Notes: generated from the letters alone by a model not told the origin. A stretch of DNA of 64,000 bases from Burkholderia multivorans ATCC BAA-247 (GCF_000959525.1 NZ_CP009832.1:1550001-1614000), one strand, 5' to 3'. Positions 17,209-26,447 are shown, counted from the stretch's first letter. Translations and numbers: made by a program.

Positions 17209-19206
17209 GTGAATACCGATTTCAACGCTACACGCCCCGCGCTCGGCACAGCGATCGTCGAGCGGCTGCGTACGCTCTGGCGCAGCGCAGCGGCCGGCGC
17301 TCGCGCCGGCGCGCCGGGCCGGCTCGCGATCGACGGCCTGCCCGATACGTGGACGCAGCTCGAAGCGGGCGGCCTCTATGCGCTCTACGCGGCCGCGCAG
17401 ACGCCCGCCTGCGACGCGCTCGTATGGGAAAGCGCGCGCCATGCGCGCACGCGCGACGTGACCGTCGTGCTCGCGCGCGATCCGGCGCACGTCGCGGCGC
17501 AGATGGAGACGCGCGGCTTCGCGGGCGGCGCGCAGCCGGCCGGCTGGCCGCGCAATCTCAACGTGCTGGCGATGCCGCCGCAGGCGCGCGACGCCGTGCA
17601 GAACGCGCAGGCCCCAGACGCCGACGCCGACGCGCATCGCGACGCACCGCGCGCTGTCGCGCCGCGGCCGTTCGCGCGGCTCGCGGGCGCGCTGCGCGCG
17701 CTGAAGCGCTACGGCTTCCGCGCGCGGTCGCTGTATGTCGTCGAAGGCGCGCAGCGCTGGTTCAGCTGGGACGATCCGGCCGCGCTCGCGGACGAAGCGC
17801 GCGCACTCGCAGACTGGTGCCGCGCGCACCGGATCGCGCTCGTGCTGCTGCTCGATCCGGATGCCGCCGACGACGCGCGTACCGACGATCGCCCGTTCGT
17901 GCGCGACACCGATCGCACGTCGCGCAGCGGCTTGCACAGCGTATGCGCGGGCGTCGCGCAGTTGCAGCGCACGCACGGCGAACTGCTGTGGCTCGTCGAA
18001 TTCTGGCGCGCGGGCGGCACGCTCGCGGCCGGCGAGGTGCGTCCGCTGCGCTTCGCGGCGAACGGCCGGCTGTCGGCGATCGTCGATGCGGGTGCGGCCG
18101 AACCGGCGCGCCGCACGCGGCTCGCGATCGACGAGGATCGCGTCGTCGTCAGCCGCGCGGTGATCGACGGCGTCGCGCACGTGCCGGCCGGCTGGGAGAT
18201 CGTCGACGACAATGCGGCCGTCGTCGCCGCGTGCGCGCAGGCGCAGGCCGCGACGGCCGTGCTCGCGTTTCGCACCAACGCGCAGCTCGAGTCGCTGTGC
18301 GCTCAGGTGCATACGCTGCGCCGACGCAGCGGCGGCGCGCTGAAGATCGCGGTCGTCGAGCGCGGCGAGGTGCTGCGTCAGCAGTTCGAAACGCTCGTGC
18401 TGAGCGTCGGCGCTAACCGCGTGGTCGGCCGCGACGTGCCGCTCTCGCGCGTGCAGGCCGCCGTGCAGGCGCTGCGCGGGCAACTGTTCGCGCGTCCGGT
18501 GCCGGCCGACTATCGTGCGGCGCTCGCGGCCGCGCTCGGCGAGCCGGTGCTCGGCTATCTGCCGGTCGGCACGTTCTGCGCGCGGATTGCCGCCGTGCTC
18601 GAGCGCGGCGCGGTGCTCGCGCTGCCACATACGCTCGCGAAGCTGACGCTGCTGCCCGCGGTATCGCACGTCGACGCGCTGCGGCATTGTCGGCCGCGCC
18701 GCACCGGCGACGTCGTGACGGCCGACGCCGCGCACCTGTACGTGTTTCTGTTCGCGTGCGAACCGACCGATGCCGACGACGCGCTCGCGCGCATCTTCGA
18801 CGTGCCCGTCGATACGCTGTCCGACCGCGTCCTCTGTCTCGGGCAAGGCAGCATCGAGACCGAACTGCATGCGCTGAAGGCCGAGCAGCGGCGCGCGCCG
18901 GTGGCCGACTACAGCGACCTGTTCGCGTCGCCGGAACCGAACGGCGGAGGGGAGGCGGCCCGTGCGATCGATGCGGTCGCTGCAGACTATGCAAACGATG
19001 CAGACGATGCCGGCGCCGCAGTCGAGGCGGCCGGCCCACGGCACGAGGACGCATCGCCCGCCCGCACGATGTCGCCCGCATCGTCCGCCGATGCGGCCGC
19101 CGCGCAGACCGTCGCCGCCGACACCGCACATCCCGTATTTCCCGCCGCGCACGCGCGCGGCGCTACGCGCAGCGCGATGCCGCTGCGCAAGCCGGAGGGC
19201 GCATGA
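17209..19206 (+). CDS. bcsE: c-di-GMP-binding cellulose biosynthesis protein BcsE
   Basis: BcsE is a cytosolic c-di-GMP receptor that raises cellulose output and, in enterobacteria, binds BcsF at the membrane. The GIL-domain signature RxGD is visible as R498-T-G-D501 (context RPRRTGDVVTADAAHLYVFLFAC). Upstream are the degenerate NTPase-like and REC-like regions of the family (LLWLVEFWRAGG; LKIAVVERGEVLRQQFETLVLSVGANRVV). At 665 residues it is longer than enterobacterial BcsE (about 520); the excess includes an Asp/Ala-rich insert near 135-150 and an acidic Ala-rich tail after about 575. GTG 17209 with GGGGAA just upstream is the start. The stop overlaps the next start (ATGA). Confidence 0.88.
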   Translation: MNTDFNATRPALGTAIVERLRTLWRSAAAGARAGAPGRLAIDGLPDTWTQLEAGGLYALYAAAQTPACDALVWESARHARTRDVTVVLARDPAHVAAQMETRGFAGGAQPAGWPRNLNVLAMPPQARDAVQNAQAPDADADAHRDAPRAVAPRPFARLAGALRALKRYGFRARSLYVVEGAQRWFSWDDPAALADEARALADWCRAHRIALVLLLDPDAADDARTDDRPFVRDTDRTSRSGLHSVCAGVAQLQRTHGELLWLVEFWRAGGTLAAGEVRPLRFAANGRLSAIVDAGAAEPARRTRLAIDEDRVVVSRAVIDGVAHVPAGWEIVDDNAAVVAACAQAQAATAVLAFRTNAQLESLCAQVHTLRRRSGGALKIAVVERGEVLRQQFETLVLSVGANRVVGRDVPLSRVQAAVQALRGQLFARPVPADYRAALAAALGEPVLGYLPVGTFCARIAAVLERGAVLALPHTLAKLTLLPAVSHVDALRHCRPRRTGDVVTADAAHLYVFLFACEPTDADDALARIFDVPVDTLSDRVLCLGQGSIETELHALKAEQRRAPVADYSDLFASPEPNGGGEAARAIDAVAADYANDADDAGAAVEAAGPRHEDASPARTMSPASSADAAAAQTVAADTAHPVFPAAHARGATRSAMPLRKPEGA

Positions 19207-19412
19207 TCGCCGAACTCGTGATCGGATTTCTCGTCGGCATCGCGATCGCGGTGCCCGTCTGGATCGTCGCGCAGCATCTGGGCGTCGGCCGCGGTTTTCA
19301 GGCGCCGCGCGGGCTCGGCCGGCGCGATGCGGTGCCGTGCACGCTGGTGCCGGTCGCGCTGCGCGGGCGGCTGCTGCCCGAAGCGGCGCGCGCCGACGAG
19401 GGCACGCGATGA
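19203..19412 (+). CDS. bcsF: small membrane protein, BcsF-like
   Basis: A 69-residue protein with one N-terminal transmembrane helix (IAELVIGFLVGIAIAVPVWIV) and a basic cytosolic tail. Position directly after bcsE, size and topology match BcsF, the short membrane anchor that recruits BcsE to the synthase in enterobacteria. Sequence identity to known BcsF cannot be judged from so short a protein, so the name rests largely on context. It overlaps bcsE and bcsQ by 4 bases each (ATGA), which implies coupled translation. Confidence 0.75.
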   Translation: MIAELVIGFLVGIAIAVPVWIVAQHLGVGRGFQAPRGLGRRDAVPCTLVPVALRGRLLPEAARADEGTR

Positions 19413-20188
19413 AGACGATCGCCATCACGTCGACGGCAGGCGGCGCCGGCCGCACGACACTCGCGGCCGCGCTCGCCGTGCTGCTCGCGCGTCGCAGGCG
19501 GCCCGTCGTCGCGGTCGAGTTCGATCCGCAGAACCTGATGGGCGCGCTGCTCGGCCTCGACACGCTCGCCGACGCGGGCCTCGCGCAAAGCCTGCTCGGC
19601 GGCGCCGAGCCCTGGCATGCGCACACCTGGCGCAATGCGGACGGCGTGCTGTTCGTGCCGTACGGGCCGGTCGACGCGGCGGGCGCCGCCGCCTGCGACG
19701 CGCGGCTCGCGGCCGATCGCGCCTGGCTTGCACGCGCACTCGACGAGATCGCGCTGCCGCCCGACGGCGTCGTGCTGATCGACACCGCGCGCCAGCCGTC
19801 GCAGCAGGCCGAGCAGGCGCTGCGCTGCGCGGACCTGACGCTCGTCGTCGTGCCGCCGGAGCCCGCCGCATGCGCGACGCTCGCCGCGCGGCTCGACGCG
19901 CTGCGCGCGGGCGGCCGCGCATGGCAGATCGTCGTGAACCGCCTGAACCCCGCGCGCGACATGCAGCGCGACGCGCTCGCGATGCTGCGCGCGGCGGCGG
20001 GCCCGACCGCGCTGATCGAACAGCGCATCCATGCGGATGCCGCGGTGCCCGAAGCGTTCGCGCGCGGCGGCTGGATCTTCGACGACGCGCCGTATTCGCA
20101 GGCGTCGCACGACCTGCACGGCGTCGCCAACTGGGTCGACGCGTGGCTGACGGCGGCCGTCGCCGGGCGTGCGGGAGCGCCGCAATGA
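19409..20188 (+). CDS. bcsQ: BcsQ/YhjQ-type ParA-like ATPase
   Basis: BcsQ is a MinD/ParA-like protein needed for cellulose synthesis and for polar placement of the synthase in enterobacteria. The 259-residue product keeps the fold pattern (MKTIAITSTAGGAGRTTLAAALAVLLA, VVAVEFDPQNLMGALLGLD, VVLIDTARQPSQQAEQALRCADLTLVVV). The Walker A loop is altered: residues 10-17 are AGGAGRTT, so both lysines of the canonical KGGVGKTT are missing. Enterobacterial BcsQ also has a degenerate loop, as I recall, so this may be a family trait linked to weak or absent ATP hydrolysis. It overlaps bcsF and bcsA by 4 bases each. Confidence 0.87.
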   Translation: MKTIAITSTAGGAGRTTLAAALAVLLARRRRPVVAVEFDPQNLMGALLGLDTLADAGLAQSLLGGAEPWHAHTWRNADGVLFVPYGPVDAAGAAACDARLAADRAWLARALDEIALPPDGVVLIDTARQPSQQAEQALRCADLTLVVVPPEPAACATLAARLDALRAGGRAWQIVVNRLNPARDMQRDALAMLRAAAGPTALIEQRIHADAAVPEAFARGGWIFDDAPYSQASHDLHGVANWVDAWLTAAVAGRAGAPQ

Positions 20189-22725
20189 AGGCCGCGCTGG
20201 TCGCACGACTGCGCGCCGCGCGCCGCGGCACGACGGCGTGGATCGCACGCGGCCTCGGGCTGCCCGCGCAACGCACGCTGCTCGACTGGCTCGTGCGGCT
20301 GTTCTTCCATGCGCCGCCGCCCGGCCGCCCGGACGTCGTGCGCCGCGGCGTGCGCGCCGTGTTCCTGCGGCTCGCGCGCGAGTGGGGCGTGCTGCAGCCG
20401 CTCAGTCCGCGCGAATGGCTGTGGCGTGCCTGCGTGCGCGCGCCGCGTGCCGTCGATGTCGAGCGCCCGGCGCGCGACCCGCTCGCGTGGTTCGACAGCT
20501 ACGTGGTGCCCGTCTACGTCGCCGCGCGCGCGCTGATGCGGCGCATCGACGCGGCGCTCGCGCGGCTGCCGTGGACGCGCTGGGGCGGCTGGCTCGATGC
20601 GCGCGCGAACGGCGTCGGCCGGCGTCGCTGGCTTGCGCCGCTGCTGCTGCTCGCCGGCGCGCTGCTGTGGGCGGCCGCCGGGATGTCGCCGCTGATGCCG
20701 AGCGCGCAGTTCGCGTTCTTCGCGATCGTCGCGCTGCTCGCGCTTGCGCTGCGCCGCGTCCCGGGCCATCTGCCGACGCTCGCGCTCGCGTCGCTCGCGC
20801 TGCTCGCGGCGGTGCGCTACGTCTGGTGGCGCACGACGCAGACGCTCGATTTCCGCGGCCCTGCCGAGGCGATCGCCGGCTATCTGCTGTACGGCGCCGA
20901 AGCGTATACGTGGATGATCCTGTTGCTCGGCTTCGTGCAGACGGCCTGGCCGCTCGACCGGCCGATCGTGCCGCTGCCGGCCGATCCCGACACGTGGCCG
21001 AGCGTCGACATCTATATCCCGACCTACAACGAGCCGCTGTCGGTCGTGAAGCCGACCGTGTTCGCCGCGCAAAGCATCGACTGGCCGACGGACAAGCTGC
21101 GCGTCTATCTGCTCGACGACGGCCGCCGCCCCGAGTTCGCGGCGTTCGCGCGCGACGCCGGCATCGGCTATCTGACGCGCGACGACAATCGCCACGCGAA
21201 GGCCGGCAACATCAACCGCGCGCTGCCGAAGACGCACGGCGAGTACATCGCGATCTTCGACTGCGATCACGTGCCGACGCGCTCGTTCCTGCAGACGACG
21301 ATGGGCGAGTTCCTGCGCGATCCGAAGTGCGCGCTCGTACAGACGCCGCATCATTTCTTCTCGCCCGATCCGTTCGAGCGCAACCTCGGCACGTTCCGCG
21401 AAGTACCCAACGAGGGCAACCTGTTCTACGGGCTCGTGCAGTCGGGCAACGATCTCTGGAACGCGGCGTTCTTCTGCGGCTCGTGCGCGGTGCTCAAGCG
21501 CAGCGCGCTCGAGGAAGTGGGCGGCGTCGCGGTCGAAACCGTGACCGAGGATGCGCATACCGCGCTGAAGCTGCATCGCCGCGGCTACACGTCCGCGTAT
21601 CTGCCGACCGTGCAGGCGGCCGGCCTCGCGACCGAGAGCCTGGCCGGCCACGTGAAGCAGCGTACGCGCTGGGCGCGCGGGATGGCGCAGATCTTCCGGA
21701 TCGACAATCCGTTCCTCGGGCGCGGGCTCGGTTTCGTGCAACGGATCTGCTACGGCAACGCGATGCTGCATTTCTTCTACGGCATTCCGCGGCTCGTGTT
21801 CCTGACGATTCCGTTCGCCTACCTGTTCTTTCATCTGTACTTCATCAACGCGTCCGCGCTCGCGCTCGCGAGCTACGTGATCCCGTATCTGGTGCTCGCG
21901 AACGTCGCGAACTCGCGGATGCAGGGACGCTTTCGCCATTCGTTCTGGGCGGAAGTCTACGAATCGGTGCTTGCGTGGTATATCGCGCTGCCGACGACCG
22001 TCGCGTTCCTGAGCCCCAAGCACGGCAAGTTCAACGTGACCGACAAGGGCGGGCGAATCGACGAAGGCTACGTCGACTGGTCGACGTCGAAGCCCTATCT
22101 CGTGCTGCTCGCGCTCAACGCGCTCGCGATCGTGGCCGGGCTGTGGCGGCTCGTCGCCGAGCAGGGCGACGAGGCGACGACGATCCTGATCACGCTCGGC
22201 TGGACCGTGTACAACCTCGCGATGCTCGGCGCCGCGCTCGCCGTCGCGCGCGAGACGAAGCAGGTGCGCGTCACGCATCGGATCGCGATGCGCGTGCCGG
22301 CCACGCTGCTGCTCGCGGACGGCACGACCGCCGCATGCTTCACGAGCGACTACTCGACGGGCGGCCTCGGGCTCGACGCGGTGCCTGGCCTGCCGCTCGC
22401 CGTCGGCGACCGGCTGCAGGTGTGCGTGTCGCGCGGCGACCGGTCGTTTCCGTTTCCGGTGCGCGTGAGCCGCGTGACGCCGACGCATGTCGGCGTCAGC
22501 TTCGATGCGCTGACGCTCGAGCAGGAGCGGCTGCTGATCCAGTGCACGTTCGGCCGCGCCGATGCGTGGCTCGACTGGCACGACGGCGCGCCGGCCGATA
22601 CGCCGCTGCGCGGACTGAAGGAAGTGCTGCGCGTCGGCCTCGACGGCTACGTGCGGCTGTGGAAGGGGGCCGCGCAGCGGCTGCAGGCGCTGCTCGCGCC
22701 GAAGCTCGAGCGCGCGCGCGACTGA
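20185..22725 (+). CDS. bcsA: cellulose synthase catalytic subunit BcsA
   Basis: BcsA polymerises UDP-glucose into beta-1,4-glucan and threads it through its membrane channel when c-di-GMP is bound. The 846-residue protein has an N-terminal cytosolic extension, several transmembrane helices (from about residue 150), the GT2 domain with D311-D312-G, the D359-C-D361 metal/UDP motif, catalytic-base Asp456 in TED, and the QRTRW motif at 492-496, then more helices. The C-terminal PilZ domain has RVTHR (695-699) and DYSTGG (722-727), the two c-di-GMP-binding motifs. All key residues are intact. The ATG overlaps the bcsQ stop (ATGA). It is separated from its partner bcsB by five genes, an unusual order. 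Confidence 0.95.
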   Translation: MKAALVARLRAARRGTTAWIARGLGLPAQRTLLDWLVRLFFHAPPPGRPDVVRRGVRAVFLRLAREWGVLQPLSPREWLWRACVRAPRAVDVERPARDPLAWFDSYVVPVYVAARALMRRIDAALARLPWTRWGGWLDARANGVGRRRWLAPLLLLAGALLWAAAGMSPLMPSAQFAFFAIVALLALALRRVPGHLPTLALASLALLAAVRYVWWRTTQTLDFRGPAEAIAGYLLYGAEAYTWMILLLGFVQTAWPLDRPIVPLPADPDTWPSVDIYIPTYNEPLSVVKPTVFAAQSIDWPTDKLRVYLLDDGRRPEFAAFARDAGIGYLTRDDNRHAKAGNINRALPKTHGEYIAIFDCDHVPTRSFLQTTMGEFLRDPKCALVQTPHHFFSPDPFERNLGTFREVPNEGNLFYGLVQSGNDLWNAAFFCGSCAVLKRSALEEVGGVAVETVTEDAHTALKLHRRGYTSAYLPTVQAAGLATESLAGHVKQRTRWARGMAQIFRIDNPFLGRGLGFVQRICYGNAMLHFFYGIPRLVFLTIPFAYLFFHLYFINASALALASYVIPYLVLANVANSRMQGRFRHSFWAEVYESVLAWYIALPTTVAFLSPKHGKFNVTDKGGRIDEGYVDWSTSKPYLVLLALNALAIVAGLWRLVAEQGDEATTILITLGWTVYNLAMLGAALAVARETKQVRVTHRIAMRVPATLLLADGTTAACFTSDYSTGGLGLDAVPGLPLAVGDRLQVCVSRGDRSFPFPVRVSRVTPTHVGVSFDALTLEQERLLIQCTFGRADAWLDWHDGAPADTPLRGLKEVLRVGLDGYVRLWKGAAQRLQALLAPKLERARD

Positions 22726-22750
22726 TGCCGCGCATCACGGAGTGGTATCG

Positions 22751-24307
22751 ATGACGTTCTGGAATCTGTATTTCATCCTGAAGTTCGCGCTGTTTGCGAC
22801 CGGGCATCTGCAGCCGATGTGGGCCGCGAATCTCGTGTTCGCGCTGGCGCTCGCGGCGAGCGCGCCGCTGCGTTCACGCGTCGCGCGCATCGTGCGGCAG
22901 GTCGCGGCCGTCGCGATCGCCGTGCCGCTGCTCGCGCGCGAACTGCATGCGCCGCCGCTCGCACGGCTCGCGGAGGCCGCGCGCGAGGTCGCGACGTTCC
23001 GCGCCGACTACTGGCTCGAGATCCTGCCGCGATTGCTGCCGCCGATGCTGCTGCTGACGGTGGCCGGCGCGCTGATCGTCTATTTCGTCGTGAACCGCTG
23101 GCTGCGCGTCGCGACGTTCGTGATCGCGGCCCTGATCGCGATGCCGCTGTGGCAGGCGGGCAGCGGCTGGGCGACGCGCGTCGCGCAGGCGACGACGGCG
23201 CAGGGCGGCGGCGCGGCGGCGTCGCGCGCGGGCCAGCCCGAGGACTACAACGCGGCACTCGCGACGTTCCGCACGCAGGAGTCGCAGCGGCAGGTCGCGT
23301 TCGGCCATCTCGGCAGCGATCCGGCGGCGCAGTTCGACGTGATCGTCGTGCATGTCTGCTCGCTGTCGTGGGACGACCTCGATGCGGCCAAGCTGCGCAA
23401 TCATCCGATGCTGAGCCGCTTCGACTACCTGTTCACGAATTTCAGCACGGCCGCGAGCTACAGCGGGCCGGCCGCGATCCGCGTGCTGCGCGCAAGCTGC
23501 GGACAGGAGGCGCATGCCGATCTGTACAAGCCCGCGCCGCAGCAATGCCATCTGTTCGCGCAGCTCGCGAGCGCCGGCTACACGGTGCAGTCGCTCCTGA
23601 ACCACGACGGCCACTTCGACAACTTCCTGCAGGTGATTCGCGACAACATCGGCGTGCCGGGCGCGCCGCTCGTGTCGAACGACGCGGCGCCCGTCGCGAT
23701 GCATGCGTTCGACGGCTCGGCGATCAAGGACGACTACGCGACGCTCGCGAACTGGTATGCGCAGCGCGGCGCGGTTGCGGGCCCCGTCGCGCTGTACTAC
23801 AACACGATCAGCCTGCATGACGGCAACCGCGTGGTCGGCAGCGCGCTGACGAGCATCGACTCGTATCCGCAACGCGCGGCGAAGCTGATGAGCGACGTCG
23901 ACCGGCTCGCCGATCTGATCGCGCAATCGGGCCGGCGCGCGGTGATCGTGTTCGTGCCCGAGCATGGCGCCGCGCTGCGCGGCGACCGGAACCAGGTGGC
24001 GGGCCTGCGCGAGATTCCGACGCCGCGCATCGTGCACGGGCCGGTCGGCGTGCGGCTCGTCGGCTTTGCCGGCGATCACGGCACGACGACCGTGATCGAC
24101 CAGCCGACGAGTTTCCTCGCGCTCGCGCAGCTGCTGTCGAACCTGGTATCGAACAGCCCGTTCAAGCCCGGCGTGACGCTCGCGCAATACGCGGCGGATC
24201 TGCCGCGCACGCGGATGGTCGGCGAGAACGAGGGCACGGTGACGATGCAGACGGCCGCGGGCTACGCGGTCAAGACTCCGGACGGCGTATGGATCGACGA
24301 ACAGTAA
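22751..24307 (+). CDS. bcsG: cellulose phosphoethanolamine transferase BcsG
   Basis: BcsG transfers phosphoethanolamine from lipid to cellulose at the periplasmic face. The 518-residue product has four to five N-terminal membrane helices (about 1-140), a linker, and an alkaline-phosphatase-fold domain. The expected zinc and nucleophile motifs are present: Cys in VVHVCSLSWDD, the Ser-containing FSTAASYSGPAAIRVLRASCGQ segment, and Glu-His in VPEHGAALRGD. GGAG lies 8 bases before ATG 22751; an in-frame GTG at 22742 would overlap that site. Its presence together with bcsE and bcsF predicts pEtN-cellulose rather than plain cellulose. The gene's end overlaps the small bcsR-like gene by 19 bases. 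Confidence 0.93.
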   Translation: MTFWNLYFILKFALFATGHLQPMWAANLVFALALAASAPLRSRVARIVRQVAAVAIAVPLLARELHAPPLARLAEAAREVATFRADYWLEILPRLLPPMLLLTVAGALIVYFVVNRWLRVATFVIAALIAMPLWQAGSGWATRVAQATTAQGGGAAASRAGQPEDYNAALATFRTQESQRQVAFGHLGSDPAAQFDVIVVHVCSLSWDDLDAAKLRNHPMLSRFDYLFTNFSTAASYSGPAAIRVLRASCGQEAHADLYKPAPQQCHLFAQLASAGYTVQSLLNHDGHFDNFLQVIRDNIGVPGAPLVSNDAAPVAMHAFDGSAIKDDYATLANWYAQRGAVAGPVALYYNTISLHDGNRVVGSALTSIDSYPQRAAKLMSDVDRLADLIAQSGRRAVIVFVPEHGAALRGDRNQVAGLREIPTPRIVHGPVGVRLVGFAGDHGTTTVIDQPTSFLALAQLLSNLVSNSPFKPGVTLAQYAADLPRTRMVGENEGTVTMQTAAGYAVKTPDGVWIDEQ

Positions 24308-24483
24308 ACCGCGGCGACATCGACGACGATCGCCTGTCGCAACCGAACGACGTGCTCGGCTTCGCGCGTCACGTGGCCGCCTTCGATCCCGAACGCTATG
24401 TAGACGAACAGGCGCGGCGCGCATACGTCGATGCGCTCGCGCGCTGGCCCGTGCTCGCGAAGTTGATGGGGCTCGCGCGCTGA
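24289..24483 (+). CDS. bcsR: BcsR/YhjR-like small protein
   Basis: A 64-residue product whose C-terminal half (RRAYVDALARWPVLAKLMGLAR) resembles the end of enterobacterial BcsR (an ALKRWPLLAEF-type ending), and whose middle (PNDVLGFARHVAAFDPERYVDE) fits the same short family. BcsR forms a complex with BcsQ that supports synthase assembly. In enterobacteria bcsR opens the operon before bcsQ; here it closes the operon and starts inside the end of bcsG in another frame. The call rests on the short motif and the operon context. Confidence 0.72.
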   Translation: MDRRTVNRGDIDDDRLSQPNDVLGFARHVAAFDPERYVDEQARRAYVDALARWPVLAKLMGLAR

Positions 24484-24642
24484 GCGGCGCCATGCCGATC
24501 TTCTCGCGCGAACTCGACACGAAGTTCCATTCGGCGAAACGCTCGCCCGGCGGATGTGCGCCGCCGAGCAGCATGAGGCGCGCCGATCTCGCCGCGACGC
24601 CGGGCCGGCCGCGCGGCCGCCCGGTGCGCGACGATGCCGCGC

Positions 24643-26229
24643 TTACAGGTTCGGCGACAACTCGAGCGCGTTCGTCAGATCGCCCATCGCCGGCGCGCCG
24701 TTCGCCTTCAGCGCATCGTCGCGCTGCTGCAGGCCCGGCAGGCGCGGCAGCGAGAAGCGGCGCGTGATGAAGCGCAGGATCGACGCGGTGTCGTACTGCG
24801 TGTGATCGACGAAACCCTTCTTCGCGTACGGCGACACGATGATGGCCGGAATCCGGGTGCCGGGGCCCCAGCGGTCGCCCTTCGGCGGCGCGACGTGATC
24901 CCAGAAGCCGCCGTTCTCGTCGTAGGTGACGACGACGACCATGTTCTTCCACTGCGGGCTCGCCTGCAGATGCGCGATCACGTTCGCGATGTGCTGGTCG
25001 CCGCTCGCGACGTCGGTGTAGCCCGCGTGCTCGTTCAGGTTGCCCTGCGGCTTGTAGAACGCGACCTGCGGCAGCGTGCCGGCGTCGATGGCCTGGATGA
25101 ACGCGCTGCCGTCGGTGCCGCCGTCGAGCAGGTGCTGCGCGCGATTCGCGGTGCCCGGCGCCTGGTTCGCGTAGTAGTTGAACGGCTGGTGGTGCGGCTG
25201 GAAGTTCGGCGCCGTCATGTTCGGGCCGTAGATCACGTTCGCGGTGCCGCTCTGCGCGGCCTGCAGCGCCTGCCCCCAGGCACCGCCGTACCAGGCCCAC
25301 GACACGCCCGCGTTGGTCAGCAGATCGCCGATGTTCTGCTGCGTCTGCGGCGGCAGCGTCGTCGCGGCCGACGGATCGGCGAGGTTCGGATCGCCGCCTG
25401 CGGCCGCCTTGTTGCCGCTCGGCTGATACGGCGGCTGCATCGTGTTGACCGCGTAGAAGTCGGGCGTCAGGTTGCCCGAGTTCACGAACTTCGGTGCGCC
25501 GGCAAGCGCGGACGCCGGCGAGTTGCTCGCGAGCTGCAGCGACTTGCCGTCCGCGTTGACGGCGGAGATCGAGCCGGCTGCCGGGCTCTTGTCCGCGTTC
25601 GCGTAGTACGGCGCGCACGCGCAGATCAGATACTGGTGGTTCAGGAACGAGCCGCCGAATGCGCCCATGAAGAAGTTGTCCGCGAGCGTGTACTGCTGCG
25701 CGATCTTCCACAGCGGCAGCTTCGATGCGTCGGCCGTGTAGTGGCCCATCACGAGGCCGCCCGAATCGGCCCACGCGGCGAACATGTCGTTCTTGCCGCC
25801 GTTGATCTGCATCTGGTTCTCGTAGAAGCGGTGATACAGGTCACGCGTCGTCACGCTCATCGACGTGTTGAAGCCGTTCGGATCGTCGATCGCGAACGGC
25901 GCGTTCGGCAGATTCTCGGTCATCGCTTCGGTCACGGCCGGCGTGACGCCCTTGGCGGTCAGCCCGCCCCAGATCTTCGGCAGCGTCGCGAGCGGCTGGC
26001 CGTTGCGGTCCTTCTGCTGCGCGCTGGCGGCCGTCACGTTCTGCAGCCCGTTGGCGCCGGGGAAGTTGCCGTACAGGTTGTCGAAGCTGCGGTTCTCCGC
26101 GTAAATGACGACGACGTTCTTCACGGCCGACAGGCCCTGCTGCTGCACGTCGTCGCCGCCGCAGGCGGTGAGGGCGAGCGCCGCGGCAACGGCGATCGGC
26201 GTAAAGCGAATCCAGGCGTGGTGGTTCAT
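24643..26229 (-). CDS. acpA: AcpA-type acid phosphatase / phospholipase C-like lipoprotein
   Basis: A 528-residue exported phosphoesterase of the AcpA/phospholipase C superfamily, which hydrolyses phosphomonoesters or phospholipids outside the cytoplasm. The N-terminus is a lipoprotein signal with lipobox LTAC (Cys23). The catalytic start is NVVVIYAENRSFDNLYGNFPG, where ENRSFDN holds metal ligands and the probable nucleophile. Further conserved blocks are MGHYTADASKLPLW, SWAWYGGAW, VVTYDENGGFWDHVAPP and GPGTRIPAIIVSPYAKKGFVDHTQYDTAS. I start at the ATG of MNHHAWIRF; an in-frame start five codons earlier is less likely. It converges with the cellulose operon and is divergent from the di-haem peroxidase gene across about 220 bp. 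Confidence 0.87.
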   Translation of the reverse strand: MNHHAWIRFTPIAVAAALALTACGGDDVQQQGLSAVKNVVVIYAENRSFDNLYGNFPGANGLQNVTAASAQQKDRNGQPLATLPKIWGGLTAKGVTPAVTEAMTENLPNAPFAIDDPNGFNTSMSVTTRDLYHRFYENQMQINGGKNDMFAAWADSGGLVMGHYTADASKLPLWKIAQQYTLADNFFMGAFGGSFLNHQYLICACAPYYANADKSPAAGSISAVNADGKSLQLASNSPASALAGAPKFVNSGNLTPDFYAVNTMQPPYQPSGNKAAAGGDPNLADPSAATTLPPQTQQNIGDLLTNAGVSWAWYGGAWGQALQAAQSGTANVIYGPNMTAPNFQPHHQPFNYYANQAPGTANRAQHLLDGGTDGSAFIQAIDAGTLPQVAFYKPQGNLNEHAGYTDVASGDQHIANVIAHLQASPQWKNMVVVVTYDENGGFWDHVAPPKGDRWGPGTRIPAIIVSPYAKKGFVDHTQYDTASILRFITRRFSLPRLPGLQQRDDALKANGAPAMGDLTNALELSPNL

Positions 26230-26447
26230 CCGTTGTACTCTCATCTCTCTTGTCGCGTGGGGACCGGCGTCGATTGCCGGGCGACCCGGCAGGCGGGCGC
26301 GGCATGTCCGGCTGCCCGCATTCTGAGGGCGCGATTTGACAGGCTGGTGTAGGCGTCCTTTCGAATGGCTGTCGAAGCTTCGTCATGGAACGGTCATGCG
26401 GCTGACATAAACTCCGGCCGCTCCTGAACCGACATTGCGATCCATCG

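Noticed and set aside
17197-22581. 1794-codon open frame on the minus strand opposite bcsE to bcsA
   Set aside because: Same GC-driven antisense effect; composition dominated by Arg/Ala/His, while the plus strand holds intact BcsE, BcsQ and BcsA motifs.
24607-24618. GGCCGCGCGGCC palindrome between bcsR and acpA as a terminator
   Set aside because: It has no T-run and lies in extremely GC-rich DNA where such palindromes are expected by chance.
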